The notes below the pieces were generated by a model. The model ran no database searches. It was not told the origin of the DNA and saw nothing but the letters and a program-made list of their open reading frames with translations. This document shows, piece after piece, positions 12,501-25,405 of a DNA stretch of 64,000 bases. The DNA is from Gordionus sp. m RMFG-2023. Its lineage: Eukaryota; Nematomorpha; Gordioida; Chordodea; Parachordodidae. Within the stretch, counting starts at the first letter, position 1. Each line of letters opens with the position of its first letter. The stretch is taken from NCBI RefSeq assembly GCF_954871325.1, contig NC_088777.1:13679366-13743365 (forward strand). Reading direction: 5' to 3'. The translations under genes were made by a program, and so were the position numbers.

Positions 12501-15500
12501 AAAATTTAAAATAGATATAACCTATTTGAAATAAAATACCTTACATTTCACAATTCATGAATCCATTTATAATTTTTCAAAAAATTTAGCAACGACAGGG
12601 GAGGGGGGTCTCGTTGGCTAAGCACCTGTTATATTTACTTTTTGCCCTGACTTTGTTAAAATTATTCCATACGAATTTTGCCTTTTTCATTTGAATGATT
12701 CAGTCTTTTATTCATAAATTATTTATCATTTCTTCTACGTTCTTTTAATTTTTCTTTTTATAATGAAGTTCAAAAATTCTTTTTTATTTGAAACGATGAA
12801 ATATTTGAAAGTCTAAGTTTAACATTGTATGTTTGAAAAATATATTTGTAGGTTAAATTTTAAAAAATAACACCTTACAGGAGCAATTTTCCCTAGTTTT
12901 GAGTTTCAGTTTTCTAATTCGATCTAAAATAAATATTGAGTTAAAATTAAATATACGATATTATTTCTGTTTTTATTAATATTCATTTATTTATTTTAGC
13001 CCGGGACTTCCTTTAATCGATCCATTTCTCTTATAGCATATATTTTCCGTGAACCATCCCCATCAAATCAATCATCTCTAACGAATTCTACGTTTTTGCA
13101 TATCTCAAATTCCGTTGAACCCCACCACGTCATTACTGGATATGATTATACGATCGGAAAACATTTTAAAATTTCCATGTTTATTTTTTTATTTTTTCTT
13201 GAAATTTATATAAATATAAGTTTTTTTTAAATAAAATTAACTAACCTTAAAACATTTTTTTAGAAAAAGAATCTTACAATATATATTTTAAAAAATATTT
13301 TGATATACAAACTTTATTAAGGAAACACAAGACAGAAAATGATGATAATCACGTCGCACTATATGGTTCTCGTGTCGGTTCCGCTGACACTTTAACATCG
13401 CATGTTTACGATCATTTGCAAGTAATGCGTTCCTCACGCGGAAATATAGTTGGATTACCTCATAACATCGAAGATGGCGGAAACCTAGAAAACGAAAATG
13501 GCAGAAATTTTGATTTTGTCGCTTATCAGCTAATCGCTAGCCAATTACCCGTAAAAATGGAAATGACATTTAGAATCTTGTAAACTAAAAAAAAATTATT
13601 CATTTATTTCTGTAAAGAATATTAAAAAATTGACAAATGATTGAATATTTACCTTATTTTAATTGTATAATTTAAAATAATATATATAAAAGAGATTCTG
13701 ATAAAACACAAGTTTCCGCGAAGGAAAAAGAAAAGGAAATCTTGCAGGCAAAACACGACAAATTATTTGTGGAATTTAAACGAAAATTTGAAACAAAATT
13801 CTCAAAAATTTACGGTCCTAAAGCTGGTTTTCTTTTTTAAATCTTTTTTTGAACTATTTCCTTCCATCTCTACATTTATTATTTCTATCTTTATTTTTAG
13901 TTTTTCACTTCTTATTTTTAGCTTTCCATTTAGACATTCAGCTAATCCGATATTTTATAATTTGCATTTCTATTTTTACTTCATTTCTATTTATTTCCTT
14001 TTTTTACTCTCTTATTTTTCATCTTTCTCTTACCTTTTTTTTAATAATTCTTTTCCATAATCTATCCATTATTTTTTTCTCATTTTTTAAATTAATTCAA
14101 TTGCCATTTTGTATTTTTATTATCTATCTAGGTAACCAATCAACTTTCAGCTCTCCAGAGGATCAATCAATTTCTAGAGCCGCTTTTAGCAATCTTATTG
14201 GGGGAATCGGATATTTTTATGGAACTTCATTAGTCAGTTTTACCCCGACTACTTCAAGTGACGATGAAATAACTCAAAGAAATAAAAAAGATGGTTTTTA
14301 TTTAACATTTTGTATTTTCTTTTCATTATTTTATCTTTTTCTTCCCTTTTTCATTTATTCCTTATATTCCTTCCTTTTTCATACTTTCCATAGTTTTTTA
14401 ATTTATTTTATTCCCATTTTTTAAATTTTTTCTTCTTTGACACAAAATTTAGAACCAATCTACTCCTACTTCCCTTCCCAACTTTTCACTGCCGTCCCAT
14501 CCCGTTCCTTCTTTCCCCGTGGATTTTTATGGGACGAGGGTTTTCACCAATCGATTCTCAGCAAATGGGATCATGTGATCGTCCGCGATTGCTTGGCTAC
14601 GTGGTTCGATCTCCTTAACAAATACGGATGGATACCTAGAGAACAACTTCTCGGGCCCGAAGCCAGATCGGTTGTTCCTCGAGAATTTGTTGTACAAAGG
14701 TAAAGAACAGTCTAAGGAATAAGTTTTAAAAAAGGGAAAGGAAAAATTAATTTATGAAAGGAGAAACATGACCATAAAAATTTGAGGTAAAGTTATATTA
14801 TGTCTAAATCATACATTTTATATTATTCATCAAAGGGATGGAAATGCTAATCCTCCAACACTTTTTTTGGCACTTGAAAAATTGATTTTGGCTCGCAAAA
14901 ATCTAAAGGACACAGATGGAAAGGTTGATGATACAAAATTTTGGATAGCTATTTTCCCCAGGGCATTGGCTTGGTATAAAAATAATTTATTATTTTTCCA
15001 TTTTCGTTTAAATTAGCCCTCACCTTCACTCCTTTATAAGGTTTAAACAAATCTGGGTTTGATTTAAAAATAATCGGAATCTATCTTTTTTACACTAAAC
15101 GAACTTAACATATCGTTACATAATAATGCATTTATTTGCAATTTTAGGGTCATACCTAGACCTGTCAAAAATTATTCGATTTGAAATTTACTATGAATAA
15201 CAAATTATTCGATTCGAATCAAATAATAGAGTAAACTCTTTGACGAATAAAAAATTTAAAATTTTTAAATTTTAGTAAATATTCGAATTTTTCGAAAAAT
15301 ATTTGCAAATATTCGTATAATTTTTTTTATAAATTAAACTTATTGCTTGTAATCAAATATTTTTTGTCATTTTAGTATAATCTTTTTATGATTGTGATGT
15401 GATAAGAGCTTCTTATTTAAATTTCCTAAAACTAAAATTTAAACAATAAATGATAAGATTATGCATTTAGAAGGAGAGATAATAATAGGGTTCTTCTACA

Positions 15501-18230
15501 TCTTGTGAGCGTCTATTTATAGGCAAAAAATGATTGTCAGAAGCCAATTGTCTCTAGGATAAGAAACAATTAGGAAAACTTTATCCCTGAAAGAATGATC
15601 TTTTTTTATAAATTTATTTTATAATTAGTTATTTCTATTATAATTATATCTAACTTACTATTATAAATTATGCAATGACTTATTTTTTTTGTGTACTCTA
15701 AATATAAAATATCTGAAAAATAAAATTGAATTATCCATGTTATGAATTCGAATAATACATTATTATATTCAAAATTTACGAATCGAATACGAATATTACG
15801 GTATTTGATTCGATATTCTGGAGACCTAGCCAGACATATACATAAGTCTACCTAGGCAACTTATTCAAAGGGATAGCAGTTATTTTCTTCTTAAATATCA
15901 AGAAACAAGCGATAAATATCCTTTTTTCGTCATTTCCTATCACATACTTCAAACATCATTTAAAAAATAATTTTGATCTTTCCTTAAACTAGTTTGTTTA
16001 TCCCGCTTCACATGCTTATCTATTTTACCATAAACAAACTTATTTCATAACACTAGGTACGACTGGTTTAATGGCACCCAGACAGGTCTTTCCAGGGGCA
16101 CTTTTCGTTGGCGCGGTCGAGATCCCTGGACTAAGTTGGAACTTAATCCACGAACTTTGACATCGGGACTCGATGACTATCCCAGGACCTCACACCCATC
16201 GGCGCAAGAGAGGCATTTAGACCTCAGGTGTTGGATGACTTTCGGGGCTAAAGTGTTAGGCAGTATAGCTGAGCTCTTGAAAGAGATAAAACTTTGTAAG
16301 AATCTGTTTATTTTTTTCCCATCATTAGAAGAGTATCGTTTCATCACTTAATGAATTTGGCTGTACTTTTATTCTCACCTAGTTTATTTCATTCCTTCTT
16401 AACTCTACTGGATGTTCTCTTTGCATATGTAGCTATTGTATATTTTTAGGAATTTATTATCAGCTTTAAAAAAAAATTTGAAGTTTTTATATAAATCTAT
16501 ACTGGTAATAACTTAATGATAAAATTTTATATGATAAATATTAGACGCGATAAAAATTGTTTTCTTTTCAAACTTATTTTGATTTCCTTGGAGGTTCGTT
16601 TCATCATAAAATTTACTCTGCCCACACTAAAAATCCGTAACTTGTGTGCAATTGTTTTTTCTGAGTTTTTATTTTTTCATTAATAGTCGTCATCTAGTCT
16701 AGTGGCATATTTCTTAACAAACATCTTTATTTTAAATCACTTATTTTATCTACTTTAAAAGGGAAGGCACTAATTTAAAAAGGTATAATAATTAACTTTG
16801 AAACTGTTCAATTTAAAATAATATATATCGAATACCAGCCAATCATCCTCTATCCCCCTCAATAACTACATTGCTTGCTAGGTACAATAAGGATATCATC
16901 CGTGTTGCTAAAGCTGCTTCCTATCTGAGTTCAGAAGAGGAACTAGTGAGACTACATTGGAATGAAAGGGAACAAATGTTTTCGGATTATGGAATTCACG
17001 CGCCAATAGTGAGGCTTGAAAAAGTTGTCATAGACGGTCATGTGGTTAGGGAACAGGTTGCGACATTTTGTTTATTTTTATATCTTCCTTGATAAGGGGC
17101 TATGTAAAATAATTTCATCAATTTATCTTGCACATTATATCTTTACTGGAAATTTTTAGTTCAAATATGGTCATGATAGTTCATTCTCTTTTATTTTTTG
17201 TCCTCTTGTTTTATTTTACTTTATATCATGTCCTCTTGTTTTATTTTACATTATAAATGTTTATTGAAAAATAGAGAATTATCCCGATCGGCGCACCTCC
17301 CCTCAGCCTTCGATTCGCCGGCAAAGAAACTTTTGGTTACGTTTCTCTATTTCCTTTTATCTTCAAACTTTTAAATCCGACATCCACTAAGTTAAACCGG
17401 TTATTGACTCACGATTTACCCGATCATGAACTTCTCTGGACCAATTTCGGTACCATTTTATAAAAACAACTTCTTTCTTTATTTTTTTTAACTATGAAAG
17501 AATGAAATATTTCTTTTTAAAGGAGAAGATATTTTATTATTTGAGGAAAATATAAAAATACAATAGAAATTATATTTCATTATGAACATCTATTGTTAGA
17601 TAAAAAAAAACGTACTTCTTCGAAATCTGCAAATATTTGGTTGATAAATTATTTTTAAAATATTTAGTCATATTATTGCTCGTATCCTTGATGTTATGTA
17701 TGTTCTTACCATTATTTTTTTTAAATTTATTGCGGTCCTCCTTTATGACAGTTAATATGTACACTCTTTTTTATCGCAAAAGGTATTCGCTCACTATCGG
17801 CTTCCTCTAAGGTTTATTACAAAGTGCCTAACACGCAAAATGATCCACCTTATTGGAGAGGCGACATTTGGATCAACTTGAATTACTTGATACTCTCAGC
17901 TCTCAAGCATTATTCCCTGACAGAAGAAAATGGAAGTATTTCTATCATAATTTTTTTAATATTCATTTTTTTTAAATTTTTTTGTTGCTATATATTTCAT
18001 TCTTTCATATATTAGGCGTTGATCCCAAACTATCTGAAACTAATAGGATTTTGGCAGCAAACCTTTACAATAAGCTTAGATTTAATCTTGTCACCAACAT
18101 ATTAACTCAATACAAACGAACAGGTTATATTTGGGAAAGATATGATGACCAAACAGGGAATGGTAAAGGTGCTCACCCATTCACGGGTTGGTCCGCCCTA
18201 GTCACTTTAATCATAGCCGAGAGTTATTGA
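9532..18230 (+). CDS. MOGS: Mannosyl-oligosaccharide glucosidase (glucosidase I, GH63), 14 exons
   Basis: The enzyme removes the outer alpha-1,2-glucose from Glc3Man9GlcNAc2 in the ER. Proposed exons: 9532-9704, 9748-9972, 10066-10207, 13000-13219, 13264-13579, 13693-13826, 14132-14293, 14453-14699, 14836-14973, 16057-16305, 16882-17056, 17275-17449, 17783-17935, 18016-18230. All junctions are GT-AG with consistent phases and give about 907 residues (human about 840). Exon 1 encodes a basic N-terminus and a membrane anchor at about residues 34-55, so the protein is type II. Family landmarks in order are [97 protein letters not shown] and [12 protein letters not shown]. The acidic residues of WDEGFH and IWERYDD are the catalytic candidates. 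The exon 4 end (hydrophobic tail, donor chosen for phase) and the exon 10/11 junction are the weakest. The ATG is the first before the anchor. No disabling change is seen. Confidence 0.95.
10208..12999 (+). other. MOGS intron 3, expanded by insertions
   Basis: This intron is 2.8 kb, while most MOGS introns are 43-580 bp. It contains a G20 run (10379-10398), an antisense LINE 5' fragment (10682-11350) and, near 11738-11815, repeated 'tctgtatctagatccatt' words like those at 31400-31435. The rest (11360-11730 and 11820-12990) is A/T-rich with nothing else recognised. Splicing joins phase-0 ends (QNL to PGTSF). Confidence 0.7.
10682..11350 (-). mobile_element. RTE-like LINE, 5' end and start of endonuclease
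   Basis: Read on the minus strand, a leader with 'gtcaggaagggcattcg' is followed by a frame giving [20 protein letters not shown] and [12 protein letters not shown]. This is the start of an apurinic-type endonuclease domain of the kind often annotated as 'craniofacial development protein 2-like' in animal genomes. A second minus-strand frame (10903-10682) continues with [13 protein letters not shown], shifted by a frame break. The reverse transcriptase is absent, so only the 5' part is here. It lies antisense in MOGS intron 3. The clade name is tentative. Confidence 0.8.
15157..15828. mobile_element. Probable hAT-type MITE in MOGS intron 9
   Basis: The left end TAGACCTGTCAAAAATTATT and the right end, complementary to TAGGTCTCCAGAATATCG, are imperfect inverted repeats. 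Both are followed by 'ttcgattcgaatc'-like words. The flanks GTCATACC and GCCAGACA agree at 5 of 8 bases, so the target duplication is only suggestive. There is no coding capacity. It accounts for most of the 1083-bp intron. Confidence 0.5.
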
Positions 18231-18233
18231 TTA

Positions 18234-18239
18234 AATAAA
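18234..18239 (+). terminator. Candidate polyadenylation signal of MOGS
   Basis: AATAAA begins 4 bases after the TGA stop at 18228-18230. It is the first such hexamer. In this A/T-rich DNA, chance hexamers are common, so this is only a candidate. Confidence 0.4.
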
Positions 18240-19838
18240 TTTTTTTAAATATTTTTAGGATATCTTTTTTTTTAAAAAAAAGTCCTACTAATGATTAATA
18301 TAATGGTCCATTATTTAAAAAAAAATATACACTTATAATTTATGGATTCGATTAGTATCTTGAAAAAAAATATATCCATGCTCATTATAAAAACTCATTT
18401 TAGATCATAAATTTATTTCTTTCTATAGAAGAGATTTTTAAACTTATCGATAATTTTGTTATATTAATAATTTACAAATTATATCCGACTAGTATTTAAT
18501 ACAATTCTTCGGTTGAAAAAAGTTATTTTTAATAGAATTTTCATTGAAAATTATATTGTTCCATATTTTTGATAGATATCTTTATTACATTATCCTAATT
18601 TATAATATTTTGTTTAATCTTTATCGCGACATATATTAATAGATATTGGCAATTTTCGGTGATTTTTTAGATTCTAAACTATGCATTTTTTTTAAATAAT
18701 CAATTTTTTAATATATAACATTTAATCTTACGTTATCTCTAATGTACAATAAGACACCATTCAATAAATGCAAATTTTTTATTATTTCTCATTATTCAGA
18801 AAAGCGCGAAACTAATTTTATGATCTAAAATGTTGGCAAATTAATAGCCCAACATTTACAAGAACTTAGTTTCAGAATAAAGACTCGTAGAGAGTCGATG
18901 AATAATATTTTTTGTTATTAAGAGCGAAATATTATAAATGGGATTCCTGTTTAGACAAAAATTGCTAAGTGTGAATGTTTCTATATCTTTGATAATCTTT
19001 AGAATAACATTGATAGATGGCAAGGGGGTGATATTAACATCAATTGAGTTTTTTTTTTAAAATTATCGTTAAAATTAGGGAGATTCCTTAAACATTCCTA
19101 AATTTATTTAAGATTTTACCCTTTTTACTAATTTAAAAAAAAAAATACTCAATTGAAATATAATTATTACTTTCCCTAACATCTATCAATATCGTTATCA
19201 ACATTATTTTAGAGATATTCGAGTGTATAAAAAAGTTTTCCAATTTTAACAAATTGCTATTTAGGGGGCCTATCTCAAAAAGGTTTATCGAATAAGAAAT
19301 ATGGGAAAATTTTGAATTTTAAGATCTGTTCTTCTATAATGTTCATAGGAATTTTGAGAAGTCAATTGTATATTTTCATGCATTATGCTGCAACATGTTT
19401 TTCCCCAGTAAGGAGTGAAACAGTATAATTGTTTTAGAGATACAAGAAAAGGAAAATAATGAATTTTTTATAAATTAAACTTTTGGCTTGAATTTTTTTC
19501 ATTAAAAACAGATATATGATCAGGCCCATACCATTGAACATTAAAAAATTTAAACGCTTTACCGATATTTAAAAAAAATAACGGTCTAATTATACTAAAT
19601 ATAGGCCAATATCGTTTAAATTTTATAAGTCATCTTTAGTTTTATGCGTTTTATCATATTATAAGACACCATTTTTACAAAACAAAATATTTTTTAAAAG
19701 ATAATTGCACTATTCCTCACAACATACTTAACAATTATGCAATATGCCATTTGACTTTTAAGATTTCTACGAAAATGGATCCTTGTCTATTTGTAATGGA
19801 ATGACACACCCCTTCCGCAGCATATCCCATAAACATGT
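18240..19838. other. AT-rich intergenic DNA after MOGS
   Basis: There are no conserved frames. Two near-inverted stretches around 19005-19100 and 19080-19200 share 'aacatc(t)atcaa' and 'aattgagttttttt' / 'aaaatactcaattg' words and may be a decayed palindromic repeat. Nothing else is recognised. Confidence 0.45.
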
Positions 19839-20095
19839 GCCCTAAAGTTAAAGAACGAATTTTCTATTCAGGTATTTGCCTGGCCATAATATACGGTGTA
19901 AACATGAGCCCATAAATTTATCCAACATAGCTAAAATAGAACGAACAGAAAATAAAATGATTAGATGGATGTTAAACGGGTTGAAAGGTAAAAAACTTGT
20001 TGAGTGAGAAAATGTGGGTATTGGAGAGATTTCTGACCTTGCATGATGATTGAAGTGGGTCCATGTCCATCGCAAGACAGATTCGGATTGTTTTA
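19839..20095 (+). mobile_element. LINE fragment, C-terminal end of a reverse transcriptase protein
   Basis: Plus-strand frames give VKERIFYSGICLAIIYGVN and, after a frame change, ERTENKMIRWMLNGLKG, then NVGIGEISDLA and LKWVHVHRK with in-frame stops. This order (LLYG-type block, ERTE-MIRWM block, LGIEPISD block, L-W-GHV-RK block) is typical of the end of non-LTR ORF2 proteins in animals. Nothing of the polymerase core precedes it, so it is a 5'-truncated, decayed fragment. Confidence 0.7.
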
Positions 20096-21149
20096 TGAAA
20101 ATAACAGTTGCAAATAGTGTATCACAAAATTAAAGCTTTTGATAGTCATGGTATAACACCTCTGCCACTTTTTTTAATTCTTAATTATTTAGACGCTATA
20201 AATGTTTTATTTTATAATTTAATAAATATAAATTTAACATATTATTCTAAATTCAAAAAACAGTAAAATTATTAAATTTGAAAATATATATTTTATTTAT
20301 AATCTTAGGAATATATTTATATACAAAAATTTGCGCACACCTATTTCTGTAATTTATTGTCAAGTTAAAGTTTTTGTAAGCAAATAAATATTCTAAGGCT
20401 ATATTTTGTAAAAAACACGATATAAAAAGGGTTAAAGGTGTCAAATGTATTAGAAAAAAAGACTTTGGAGGAATTGTGCTGTAAAAATAACCTCATTTGC
20501 AAAAAGGAAAAACATTTTAAACTTGAAGATATGAGGCTTGAACTAAAAAATAATTAAAAGCAAGTACAATATGTAATTTAGATGCTTTTTACAAAAATAA
20601 AGTAACAGAAATTTAAACTTGTTAAAGGATTCACAATTCTGGATTCTATCCTATGGCAAATTCACCGTTTCTAAATATATTTTTAAAATAAATTAAAATA
20701 TTAGTTCCGATAAAATAAAAACTTATCGCTACCATAATTTAGAACCCACAAAAAATTTTTTTGTTCATTTCTCGAGTATTTACAAGTTTTCTTTCATGTT
20801 CCGTAAAAGAAACACATAATAAAAAAGACATGATGGGAGTTAAAACATTAATTCAGCCTCATTTTATTTGAAGGAAAATTTAGAAAATTATAAATTATAG
20901 TAGAGGCCGAAACTTCAGGCCCCCGGGATTTTATTTTTTTTATTTTCAGGCCTATTTAAAAAAGAAATTGGATAGACTGATATTAATTCTTGATAATTTT
21001 TCTGGCCCAGATTTCTTAAAATTTAGTGACTATGAAATTTTCCATTTTTAATATGTTTTTTGATCAAATCAGAATTTTAACATATTTTTTTCTTCTCGAT
21101 TCATATATTATAATTATGTTTTGTTTTTGTATGTTCATTTAAATTTTTT
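20096..21149. other. AT-rich intergenic DNA
   Basis: No gene is seen. A small C-rich patch at 20907-20960 ('aggcccccgggatttt', 'caggcctattt') may be a terminal fragment of a DNA element, but no partner end was found. Confidence 0.4.
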
Positions 21150-23260
21150 TATGACTGAAATATATTTCATTTAGTCCATCTTCCATAATGCAACGTGTAT
21201 TTGGAAGAAAGTAGTTCAATCTTTAAAAACAGCATTTAAGATGTTCTCAGGAAATTTATTCAGTAAAAAATTGTTAAACAGTGAATATGGAATTAAAAAT
21301 ATAGTAACCGAAAGATAAGATAAAAATTTGACCCTTATTAATGATGGATGGACAAATGAGTAAAATGTATTATACCAATCTTAAGTCCCATTTTCTAAAA
21401 TTACAGGGACCAATGTGCATATGGGAGAATATATTGTAGTGCTTTTCGATTGAAATTAGGGATAAAACGAGACATTCTTGTGCCATACACTATCTTAAGT
21501 AAGTCTTAATTAGTTTGAACTTTGAGAAGTTGTGTTCAGCCGGTGCGAGTTGGAAGTTAGAATCCTAAAAACAATGGATATATTTGGCAGGGCTTCATTT
21601 AGCCTATTTGTGTAAATATAGCATAAGATTTCTAAAGGACGTTTTGTGATCTACTTATACAATATTTATTAAAACTTTTAACTCTGTTAATAGATTTAAT
21701 ATATTAATCTCGTTTTCCAAAGATTCTTGATCTGTTAATAAAATATTTAATTTTTACAAAATTGCTTTAGCTCAATTTCAGTTGCATTTCCAAATGCAGG
21801 TATCGAATAAAACCCCAAAATGATCCTTAAAAAGGTTTTTCCAAAGAAAACTTCACGTGATCAAGTAATAAGTTAAAAAAATCAATCATATCAATTTTGC
21901 TCATTATCGATTATTTCTCGCATTCAGATGTGGCCGCATGATGTACCTTTTTTAAAGTGTTTTATAGAGCCCCTTTTTGAGAATAATCAATTCAATTTTT
22001 CGCTTCTCAGCACCTGAATTAAATTTGTTCCCACTTCCCATTTTTTAAACTCTATGAAGCCTATGGAATAAAAGTGTACGGCAGGTTCTAACAATTTAAT
22101 TCCCGATTAAAATCTAATAGTCGTATCTAAATTTTATTAAATAACTCAATTTAGATGCAATTTAAAATACCCAGGTTAATGTATTAAACGAAGACAAAGG
22201 TGTAATATATTTATTCTAAAGGAAAACTAATCATTATATATAGAATACTTCCTAGACGATTTCAAAAACCAAATTAAATTTATAAAATATAGTAATATCT
22301 TGTGTTGTAATTCTTTAACGCCATTTGTTACCTCCTTCTAGAGGTAATGAGTTTCTTTTTTCTTGAATAATGGTAATGTAAAACATTACTTCAAAAAAAT
22401 ATGGAAAAAACATTATTTATTATATTATAAAATTACTTTAATTTATTTTTAAATTTCAAAAATAATTTAAGCCGAGTTTTTAATTCACATCAACCACCAA
22501 ATTTCTTCATTTTTATATAGTCAAGATTGTTGTAATTAATATTGAATCATACAAAGTTTACATGTGTCCCAACTCAAATATTTTAACCTCAATTGTGGAA
22601 TAAACATGGGCATCCTCCAAACTGTGTGTGAAGCCATTTTTAAGGAAAAAAAGGAAAGATACCTGATTAAACTGGTTATAAAAAAATGGAACTCTTTCTA
22701 TAACCGTGAAATTAGTAAATAGCCTTAAGGAGATGGCCACAAATTTGAAGAATCCTGTGATAAATTTAAATTACAGAAATTTCCAGATAATGAAAAGTTG
22801 CGATGAATATTGTATGGCTATATATATTTTATAGGCTATGGAACCTATTCCCAAGGCTCTTTCGATTTTAGAGAGAGAAGAATAAATGGGAAATCTCACT
22901 TCCACGATAACTATTATAATATTTTAAAAAAATGGGTTTAATTTCACTTTGAAGCCACTTATTAATTCGATCCTGCAAGACAAAGATAAAAGGTATACAG
23001 TTGAAATATTGTTTACCTTTACCTTTATATTTAATATTTTATTTTATTTCAATAAAGCGTGAATGAAGATTCTTTTGAAGATGAATTAATCAAAATAAAA
23101 ATTATTATTTAATTTTTAATAAATCCCCCTAATTAAAATTTGTATTTATTAAAATACAACCCTCCCAACCTCAGCGCCAGTTGAAAATGTGTTTAGCATG
23201 GCGAAAGCTGTGTTGAGCACTAAGCGCTCATGTTTATCTAATCAAAATTTTTAAAATCAA
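21150..23260 (+). mobile_element. Decayed hAT transposase gene
   Basis: At about 21336 the frame reads TLINDGWTNE and further on GTNVHMGEYI, matching the hAT pattern around the first catalytic Asp (DGW) and the following HTGEY block. At about 23161-23240 it reads PPTSAPVENVFSMAKAVLST, the hAT C-terminal dimerisation signature (usually TSAASERVFS). Between them the sequence is A/T-rich with many stops, and only scraps are alignable by eye. It is an old relic; the terminal repeats were not identified. Confidence 0.65.
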
Positions 23261-23491
23261 TTGTTAAAAATTATTATAAAAAATATCATATTATAATATA
23301 ATTTTTGTATTACTTTATTTTGCATAATTGTATTTATTTTATATATATAAAGAAATTTTTTTTTGTATATATAATATATAATTTTTTAAGTAACGAGTCA
23401 TGCGTTACTTTTTTAAAAGACAGTAATGCGTGTTCCTTTTTTTTTACAATGTTGAGTAATGGTAACATATTCCTTTCTTCAGATAGCACTA

Positions 23492-24680
23492 CAGGGATGT
23501 GAACCCAAACCCTCGTTTTTTGGCTGTACCCAAACCCGGACCCTTGAAGGTCCAAGGGTTCTAGGTGTCATAAAAAAAAGTTTTTAAAAAAATAATATAA
23601 GCCTAGAACTAATCACTTTAAAACTATCGTTGATAAAGCAAGGGATGTTGTAAAATATTTAAGAACTCCCAGAATTGTAAGAATATTAAATCAATGAAAA
23701 CGTCAATGGCAATATTAGATTGCACAACATGTTGGTCCCCAATTTGTATGATGCTAGAACGTTTATTTTAAAGATTTCTGTAATGATTTTATTATAGGAG
23801 CATGTGAAGTCATTTTGTTGGAAGATGATTGGTGTCAAATAAAGGACTTTACTATTGTATTAGTTCCTTTAAAAATAACAACATTAAGATTACAAACAGA
23901 ATAATTATGTTGATGCCAATTAGATTTAGAAAGATTTACTAGTCCTTTTCATAAGAAATATTAGAAAACATAAAAATTCGGGAGCAACAATATTTGCAAA
24001 ATAGTGTTGTATACGGTTCTATATATTTAGACTCTTGATATCAAGTTTTATTGAGTAATGAACAAAACCAAATGGCTAAAGACCATCTTAGGGATAAATG
24101 GCATATGCAAAACTCCATTATTTACAATATATTGGAGGCTATGACAATAATATCTAATGTTTGTAGTGATAATGATAGCAACATTGATGATCTTGAAATT
24201 TTACTTTTAGATAGAGAAAAAAAATCAAATTATCATCAGATAGAAAGGAGGATCAAAAAATGCCTATTGCATTTTTAATAGAAAAGTTCTCCAAAGTTAA
24301 GAGAATAAATAAGAATCTTGTCCAGAATTATCATGGCTATGGTAACACATGTACAATAATTTATGTATTATAAAGATAGCTCTCTATTATAGGTACACAT
24401 GAAATGTGGATTTTCATCTTGGAAATATATATTGTCATTTATGTGGAAATCTCAAGGATGATATTTTAGAAGATATTGTGATTGAATAAAATATTTAAAA
24501 TATAAATTATTTCATTTTTAAATATTTTATTTGTAAATTATATAAGTTGAAGTATAATAATAAATGAATAAAAAAAGTCTTATTTTAAGACATTTTTTTT
24601 GTTCCCTGAACCACCCTTTTTAAATTATATTTTTGTACCTGAACCTGGACCCTTTTTTTGTCGAAGGGTTCACATCCCTG
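23492..24680 (+). mobile_element. hAT element with both ends and broken transposase
   Basis: The ends are CAGGGATGTGAACCC and its complement GGGTTCACATCCCTG, separated by 1189 bp. Inside, frames give TIVDKARDVVKYLRTPRIVR, then LDCTTCWSPICMMLERLF (the LDC-TRW-S--MLERL block), then LEDDWCQIKDFTIVLVPLK and LRLQTE. These are the usual middle blocks of hAT transposases in the right order, broken by stops and frame changes. The first catalytic region and the C-terminal dimerisation block are missing, so it is internally reduced. The flanks show no 8-bp duplication, suggesting age. Confidence 0.8.
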
Positions 24681-25264
24681 GTTATATCTAATTTTCATAA
24701 ATTTTTTACCTATAATTTAATTTGTATTTTGAATAGCTAAACTAAAAAATAACAATGCAGTTCCATTCCAGTCATTATAATAACAAATTTATATCAAATC
24801 ATTCCAGTTTATAAATCCATATCAGTTCTTTTCTGTTTTTATAGGTTTTGGATTTAAAAAATTAATTGGCATTTATTATTTAGTTGACCCCTAATCAGAC
24901 TTGTACAATCCCTATAAAATTTTACCCTTTACCTATCAAATTGCAATTAGAAAATATATGTCCTCCTACAGTGTAAAACAAATAATAAGATGAGAAACAG
25001 CAAAAAAGAATGCTTAAAAATCCTTTTAAAACAGTCAACTATTACATTTATAAAATTAATTATTCTTTAAAAAAAAAGATTAATTGTTTGAATAAACATC
25101 AATGCTGGAGTGGTTCTCCTAAAGTATGGGAACACTGCTATTAATCAAAGCTTGGAAGTAGCAGTTAGCTCTTTTTTGAGATAAAATAAAGGAATATTTT
25201 ATTGAGAAAAAAAGAAATTTGAAATGTCTATAATAGTAAATTCCTAAACTTGACAAATATATTA
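24681..25264. other. AT-rich intergenic DNA
   Basis: No gene, repeat end or RNA gene was recognised. Confidence 0.5.
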
Positions 25265-25405
25265 ATACTTTTTTATTAGGATTGAGTACAATAATGCCAA
25301 TCCCCTTTTAAAATTAATTCCTATTATATAAGGTATTTTTTATTAGGATTGAGTACAATAATGCCAATCCCCTTTTAAAATTAATTCCTATTATATAAGG
25401 GTTGA
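25265..25405. repeat. Perfect tandem duplication, about 68 bp
   Basis: 'ttattaggattgagtacaat...ctattatataagg' occurs twice back to back, with no difference seen over about 65 bases. The identity implies a recent duplication. Confidence 0.9.

Noticed and set aside
13849-14424. Open frame of 191 codons (+), hydrophobic
   Set aside because: It reads through a pyrimidine-rich MOGS intron, exon 7 in frame, and the next intron. Only 14132-14293 is real coding sequence.
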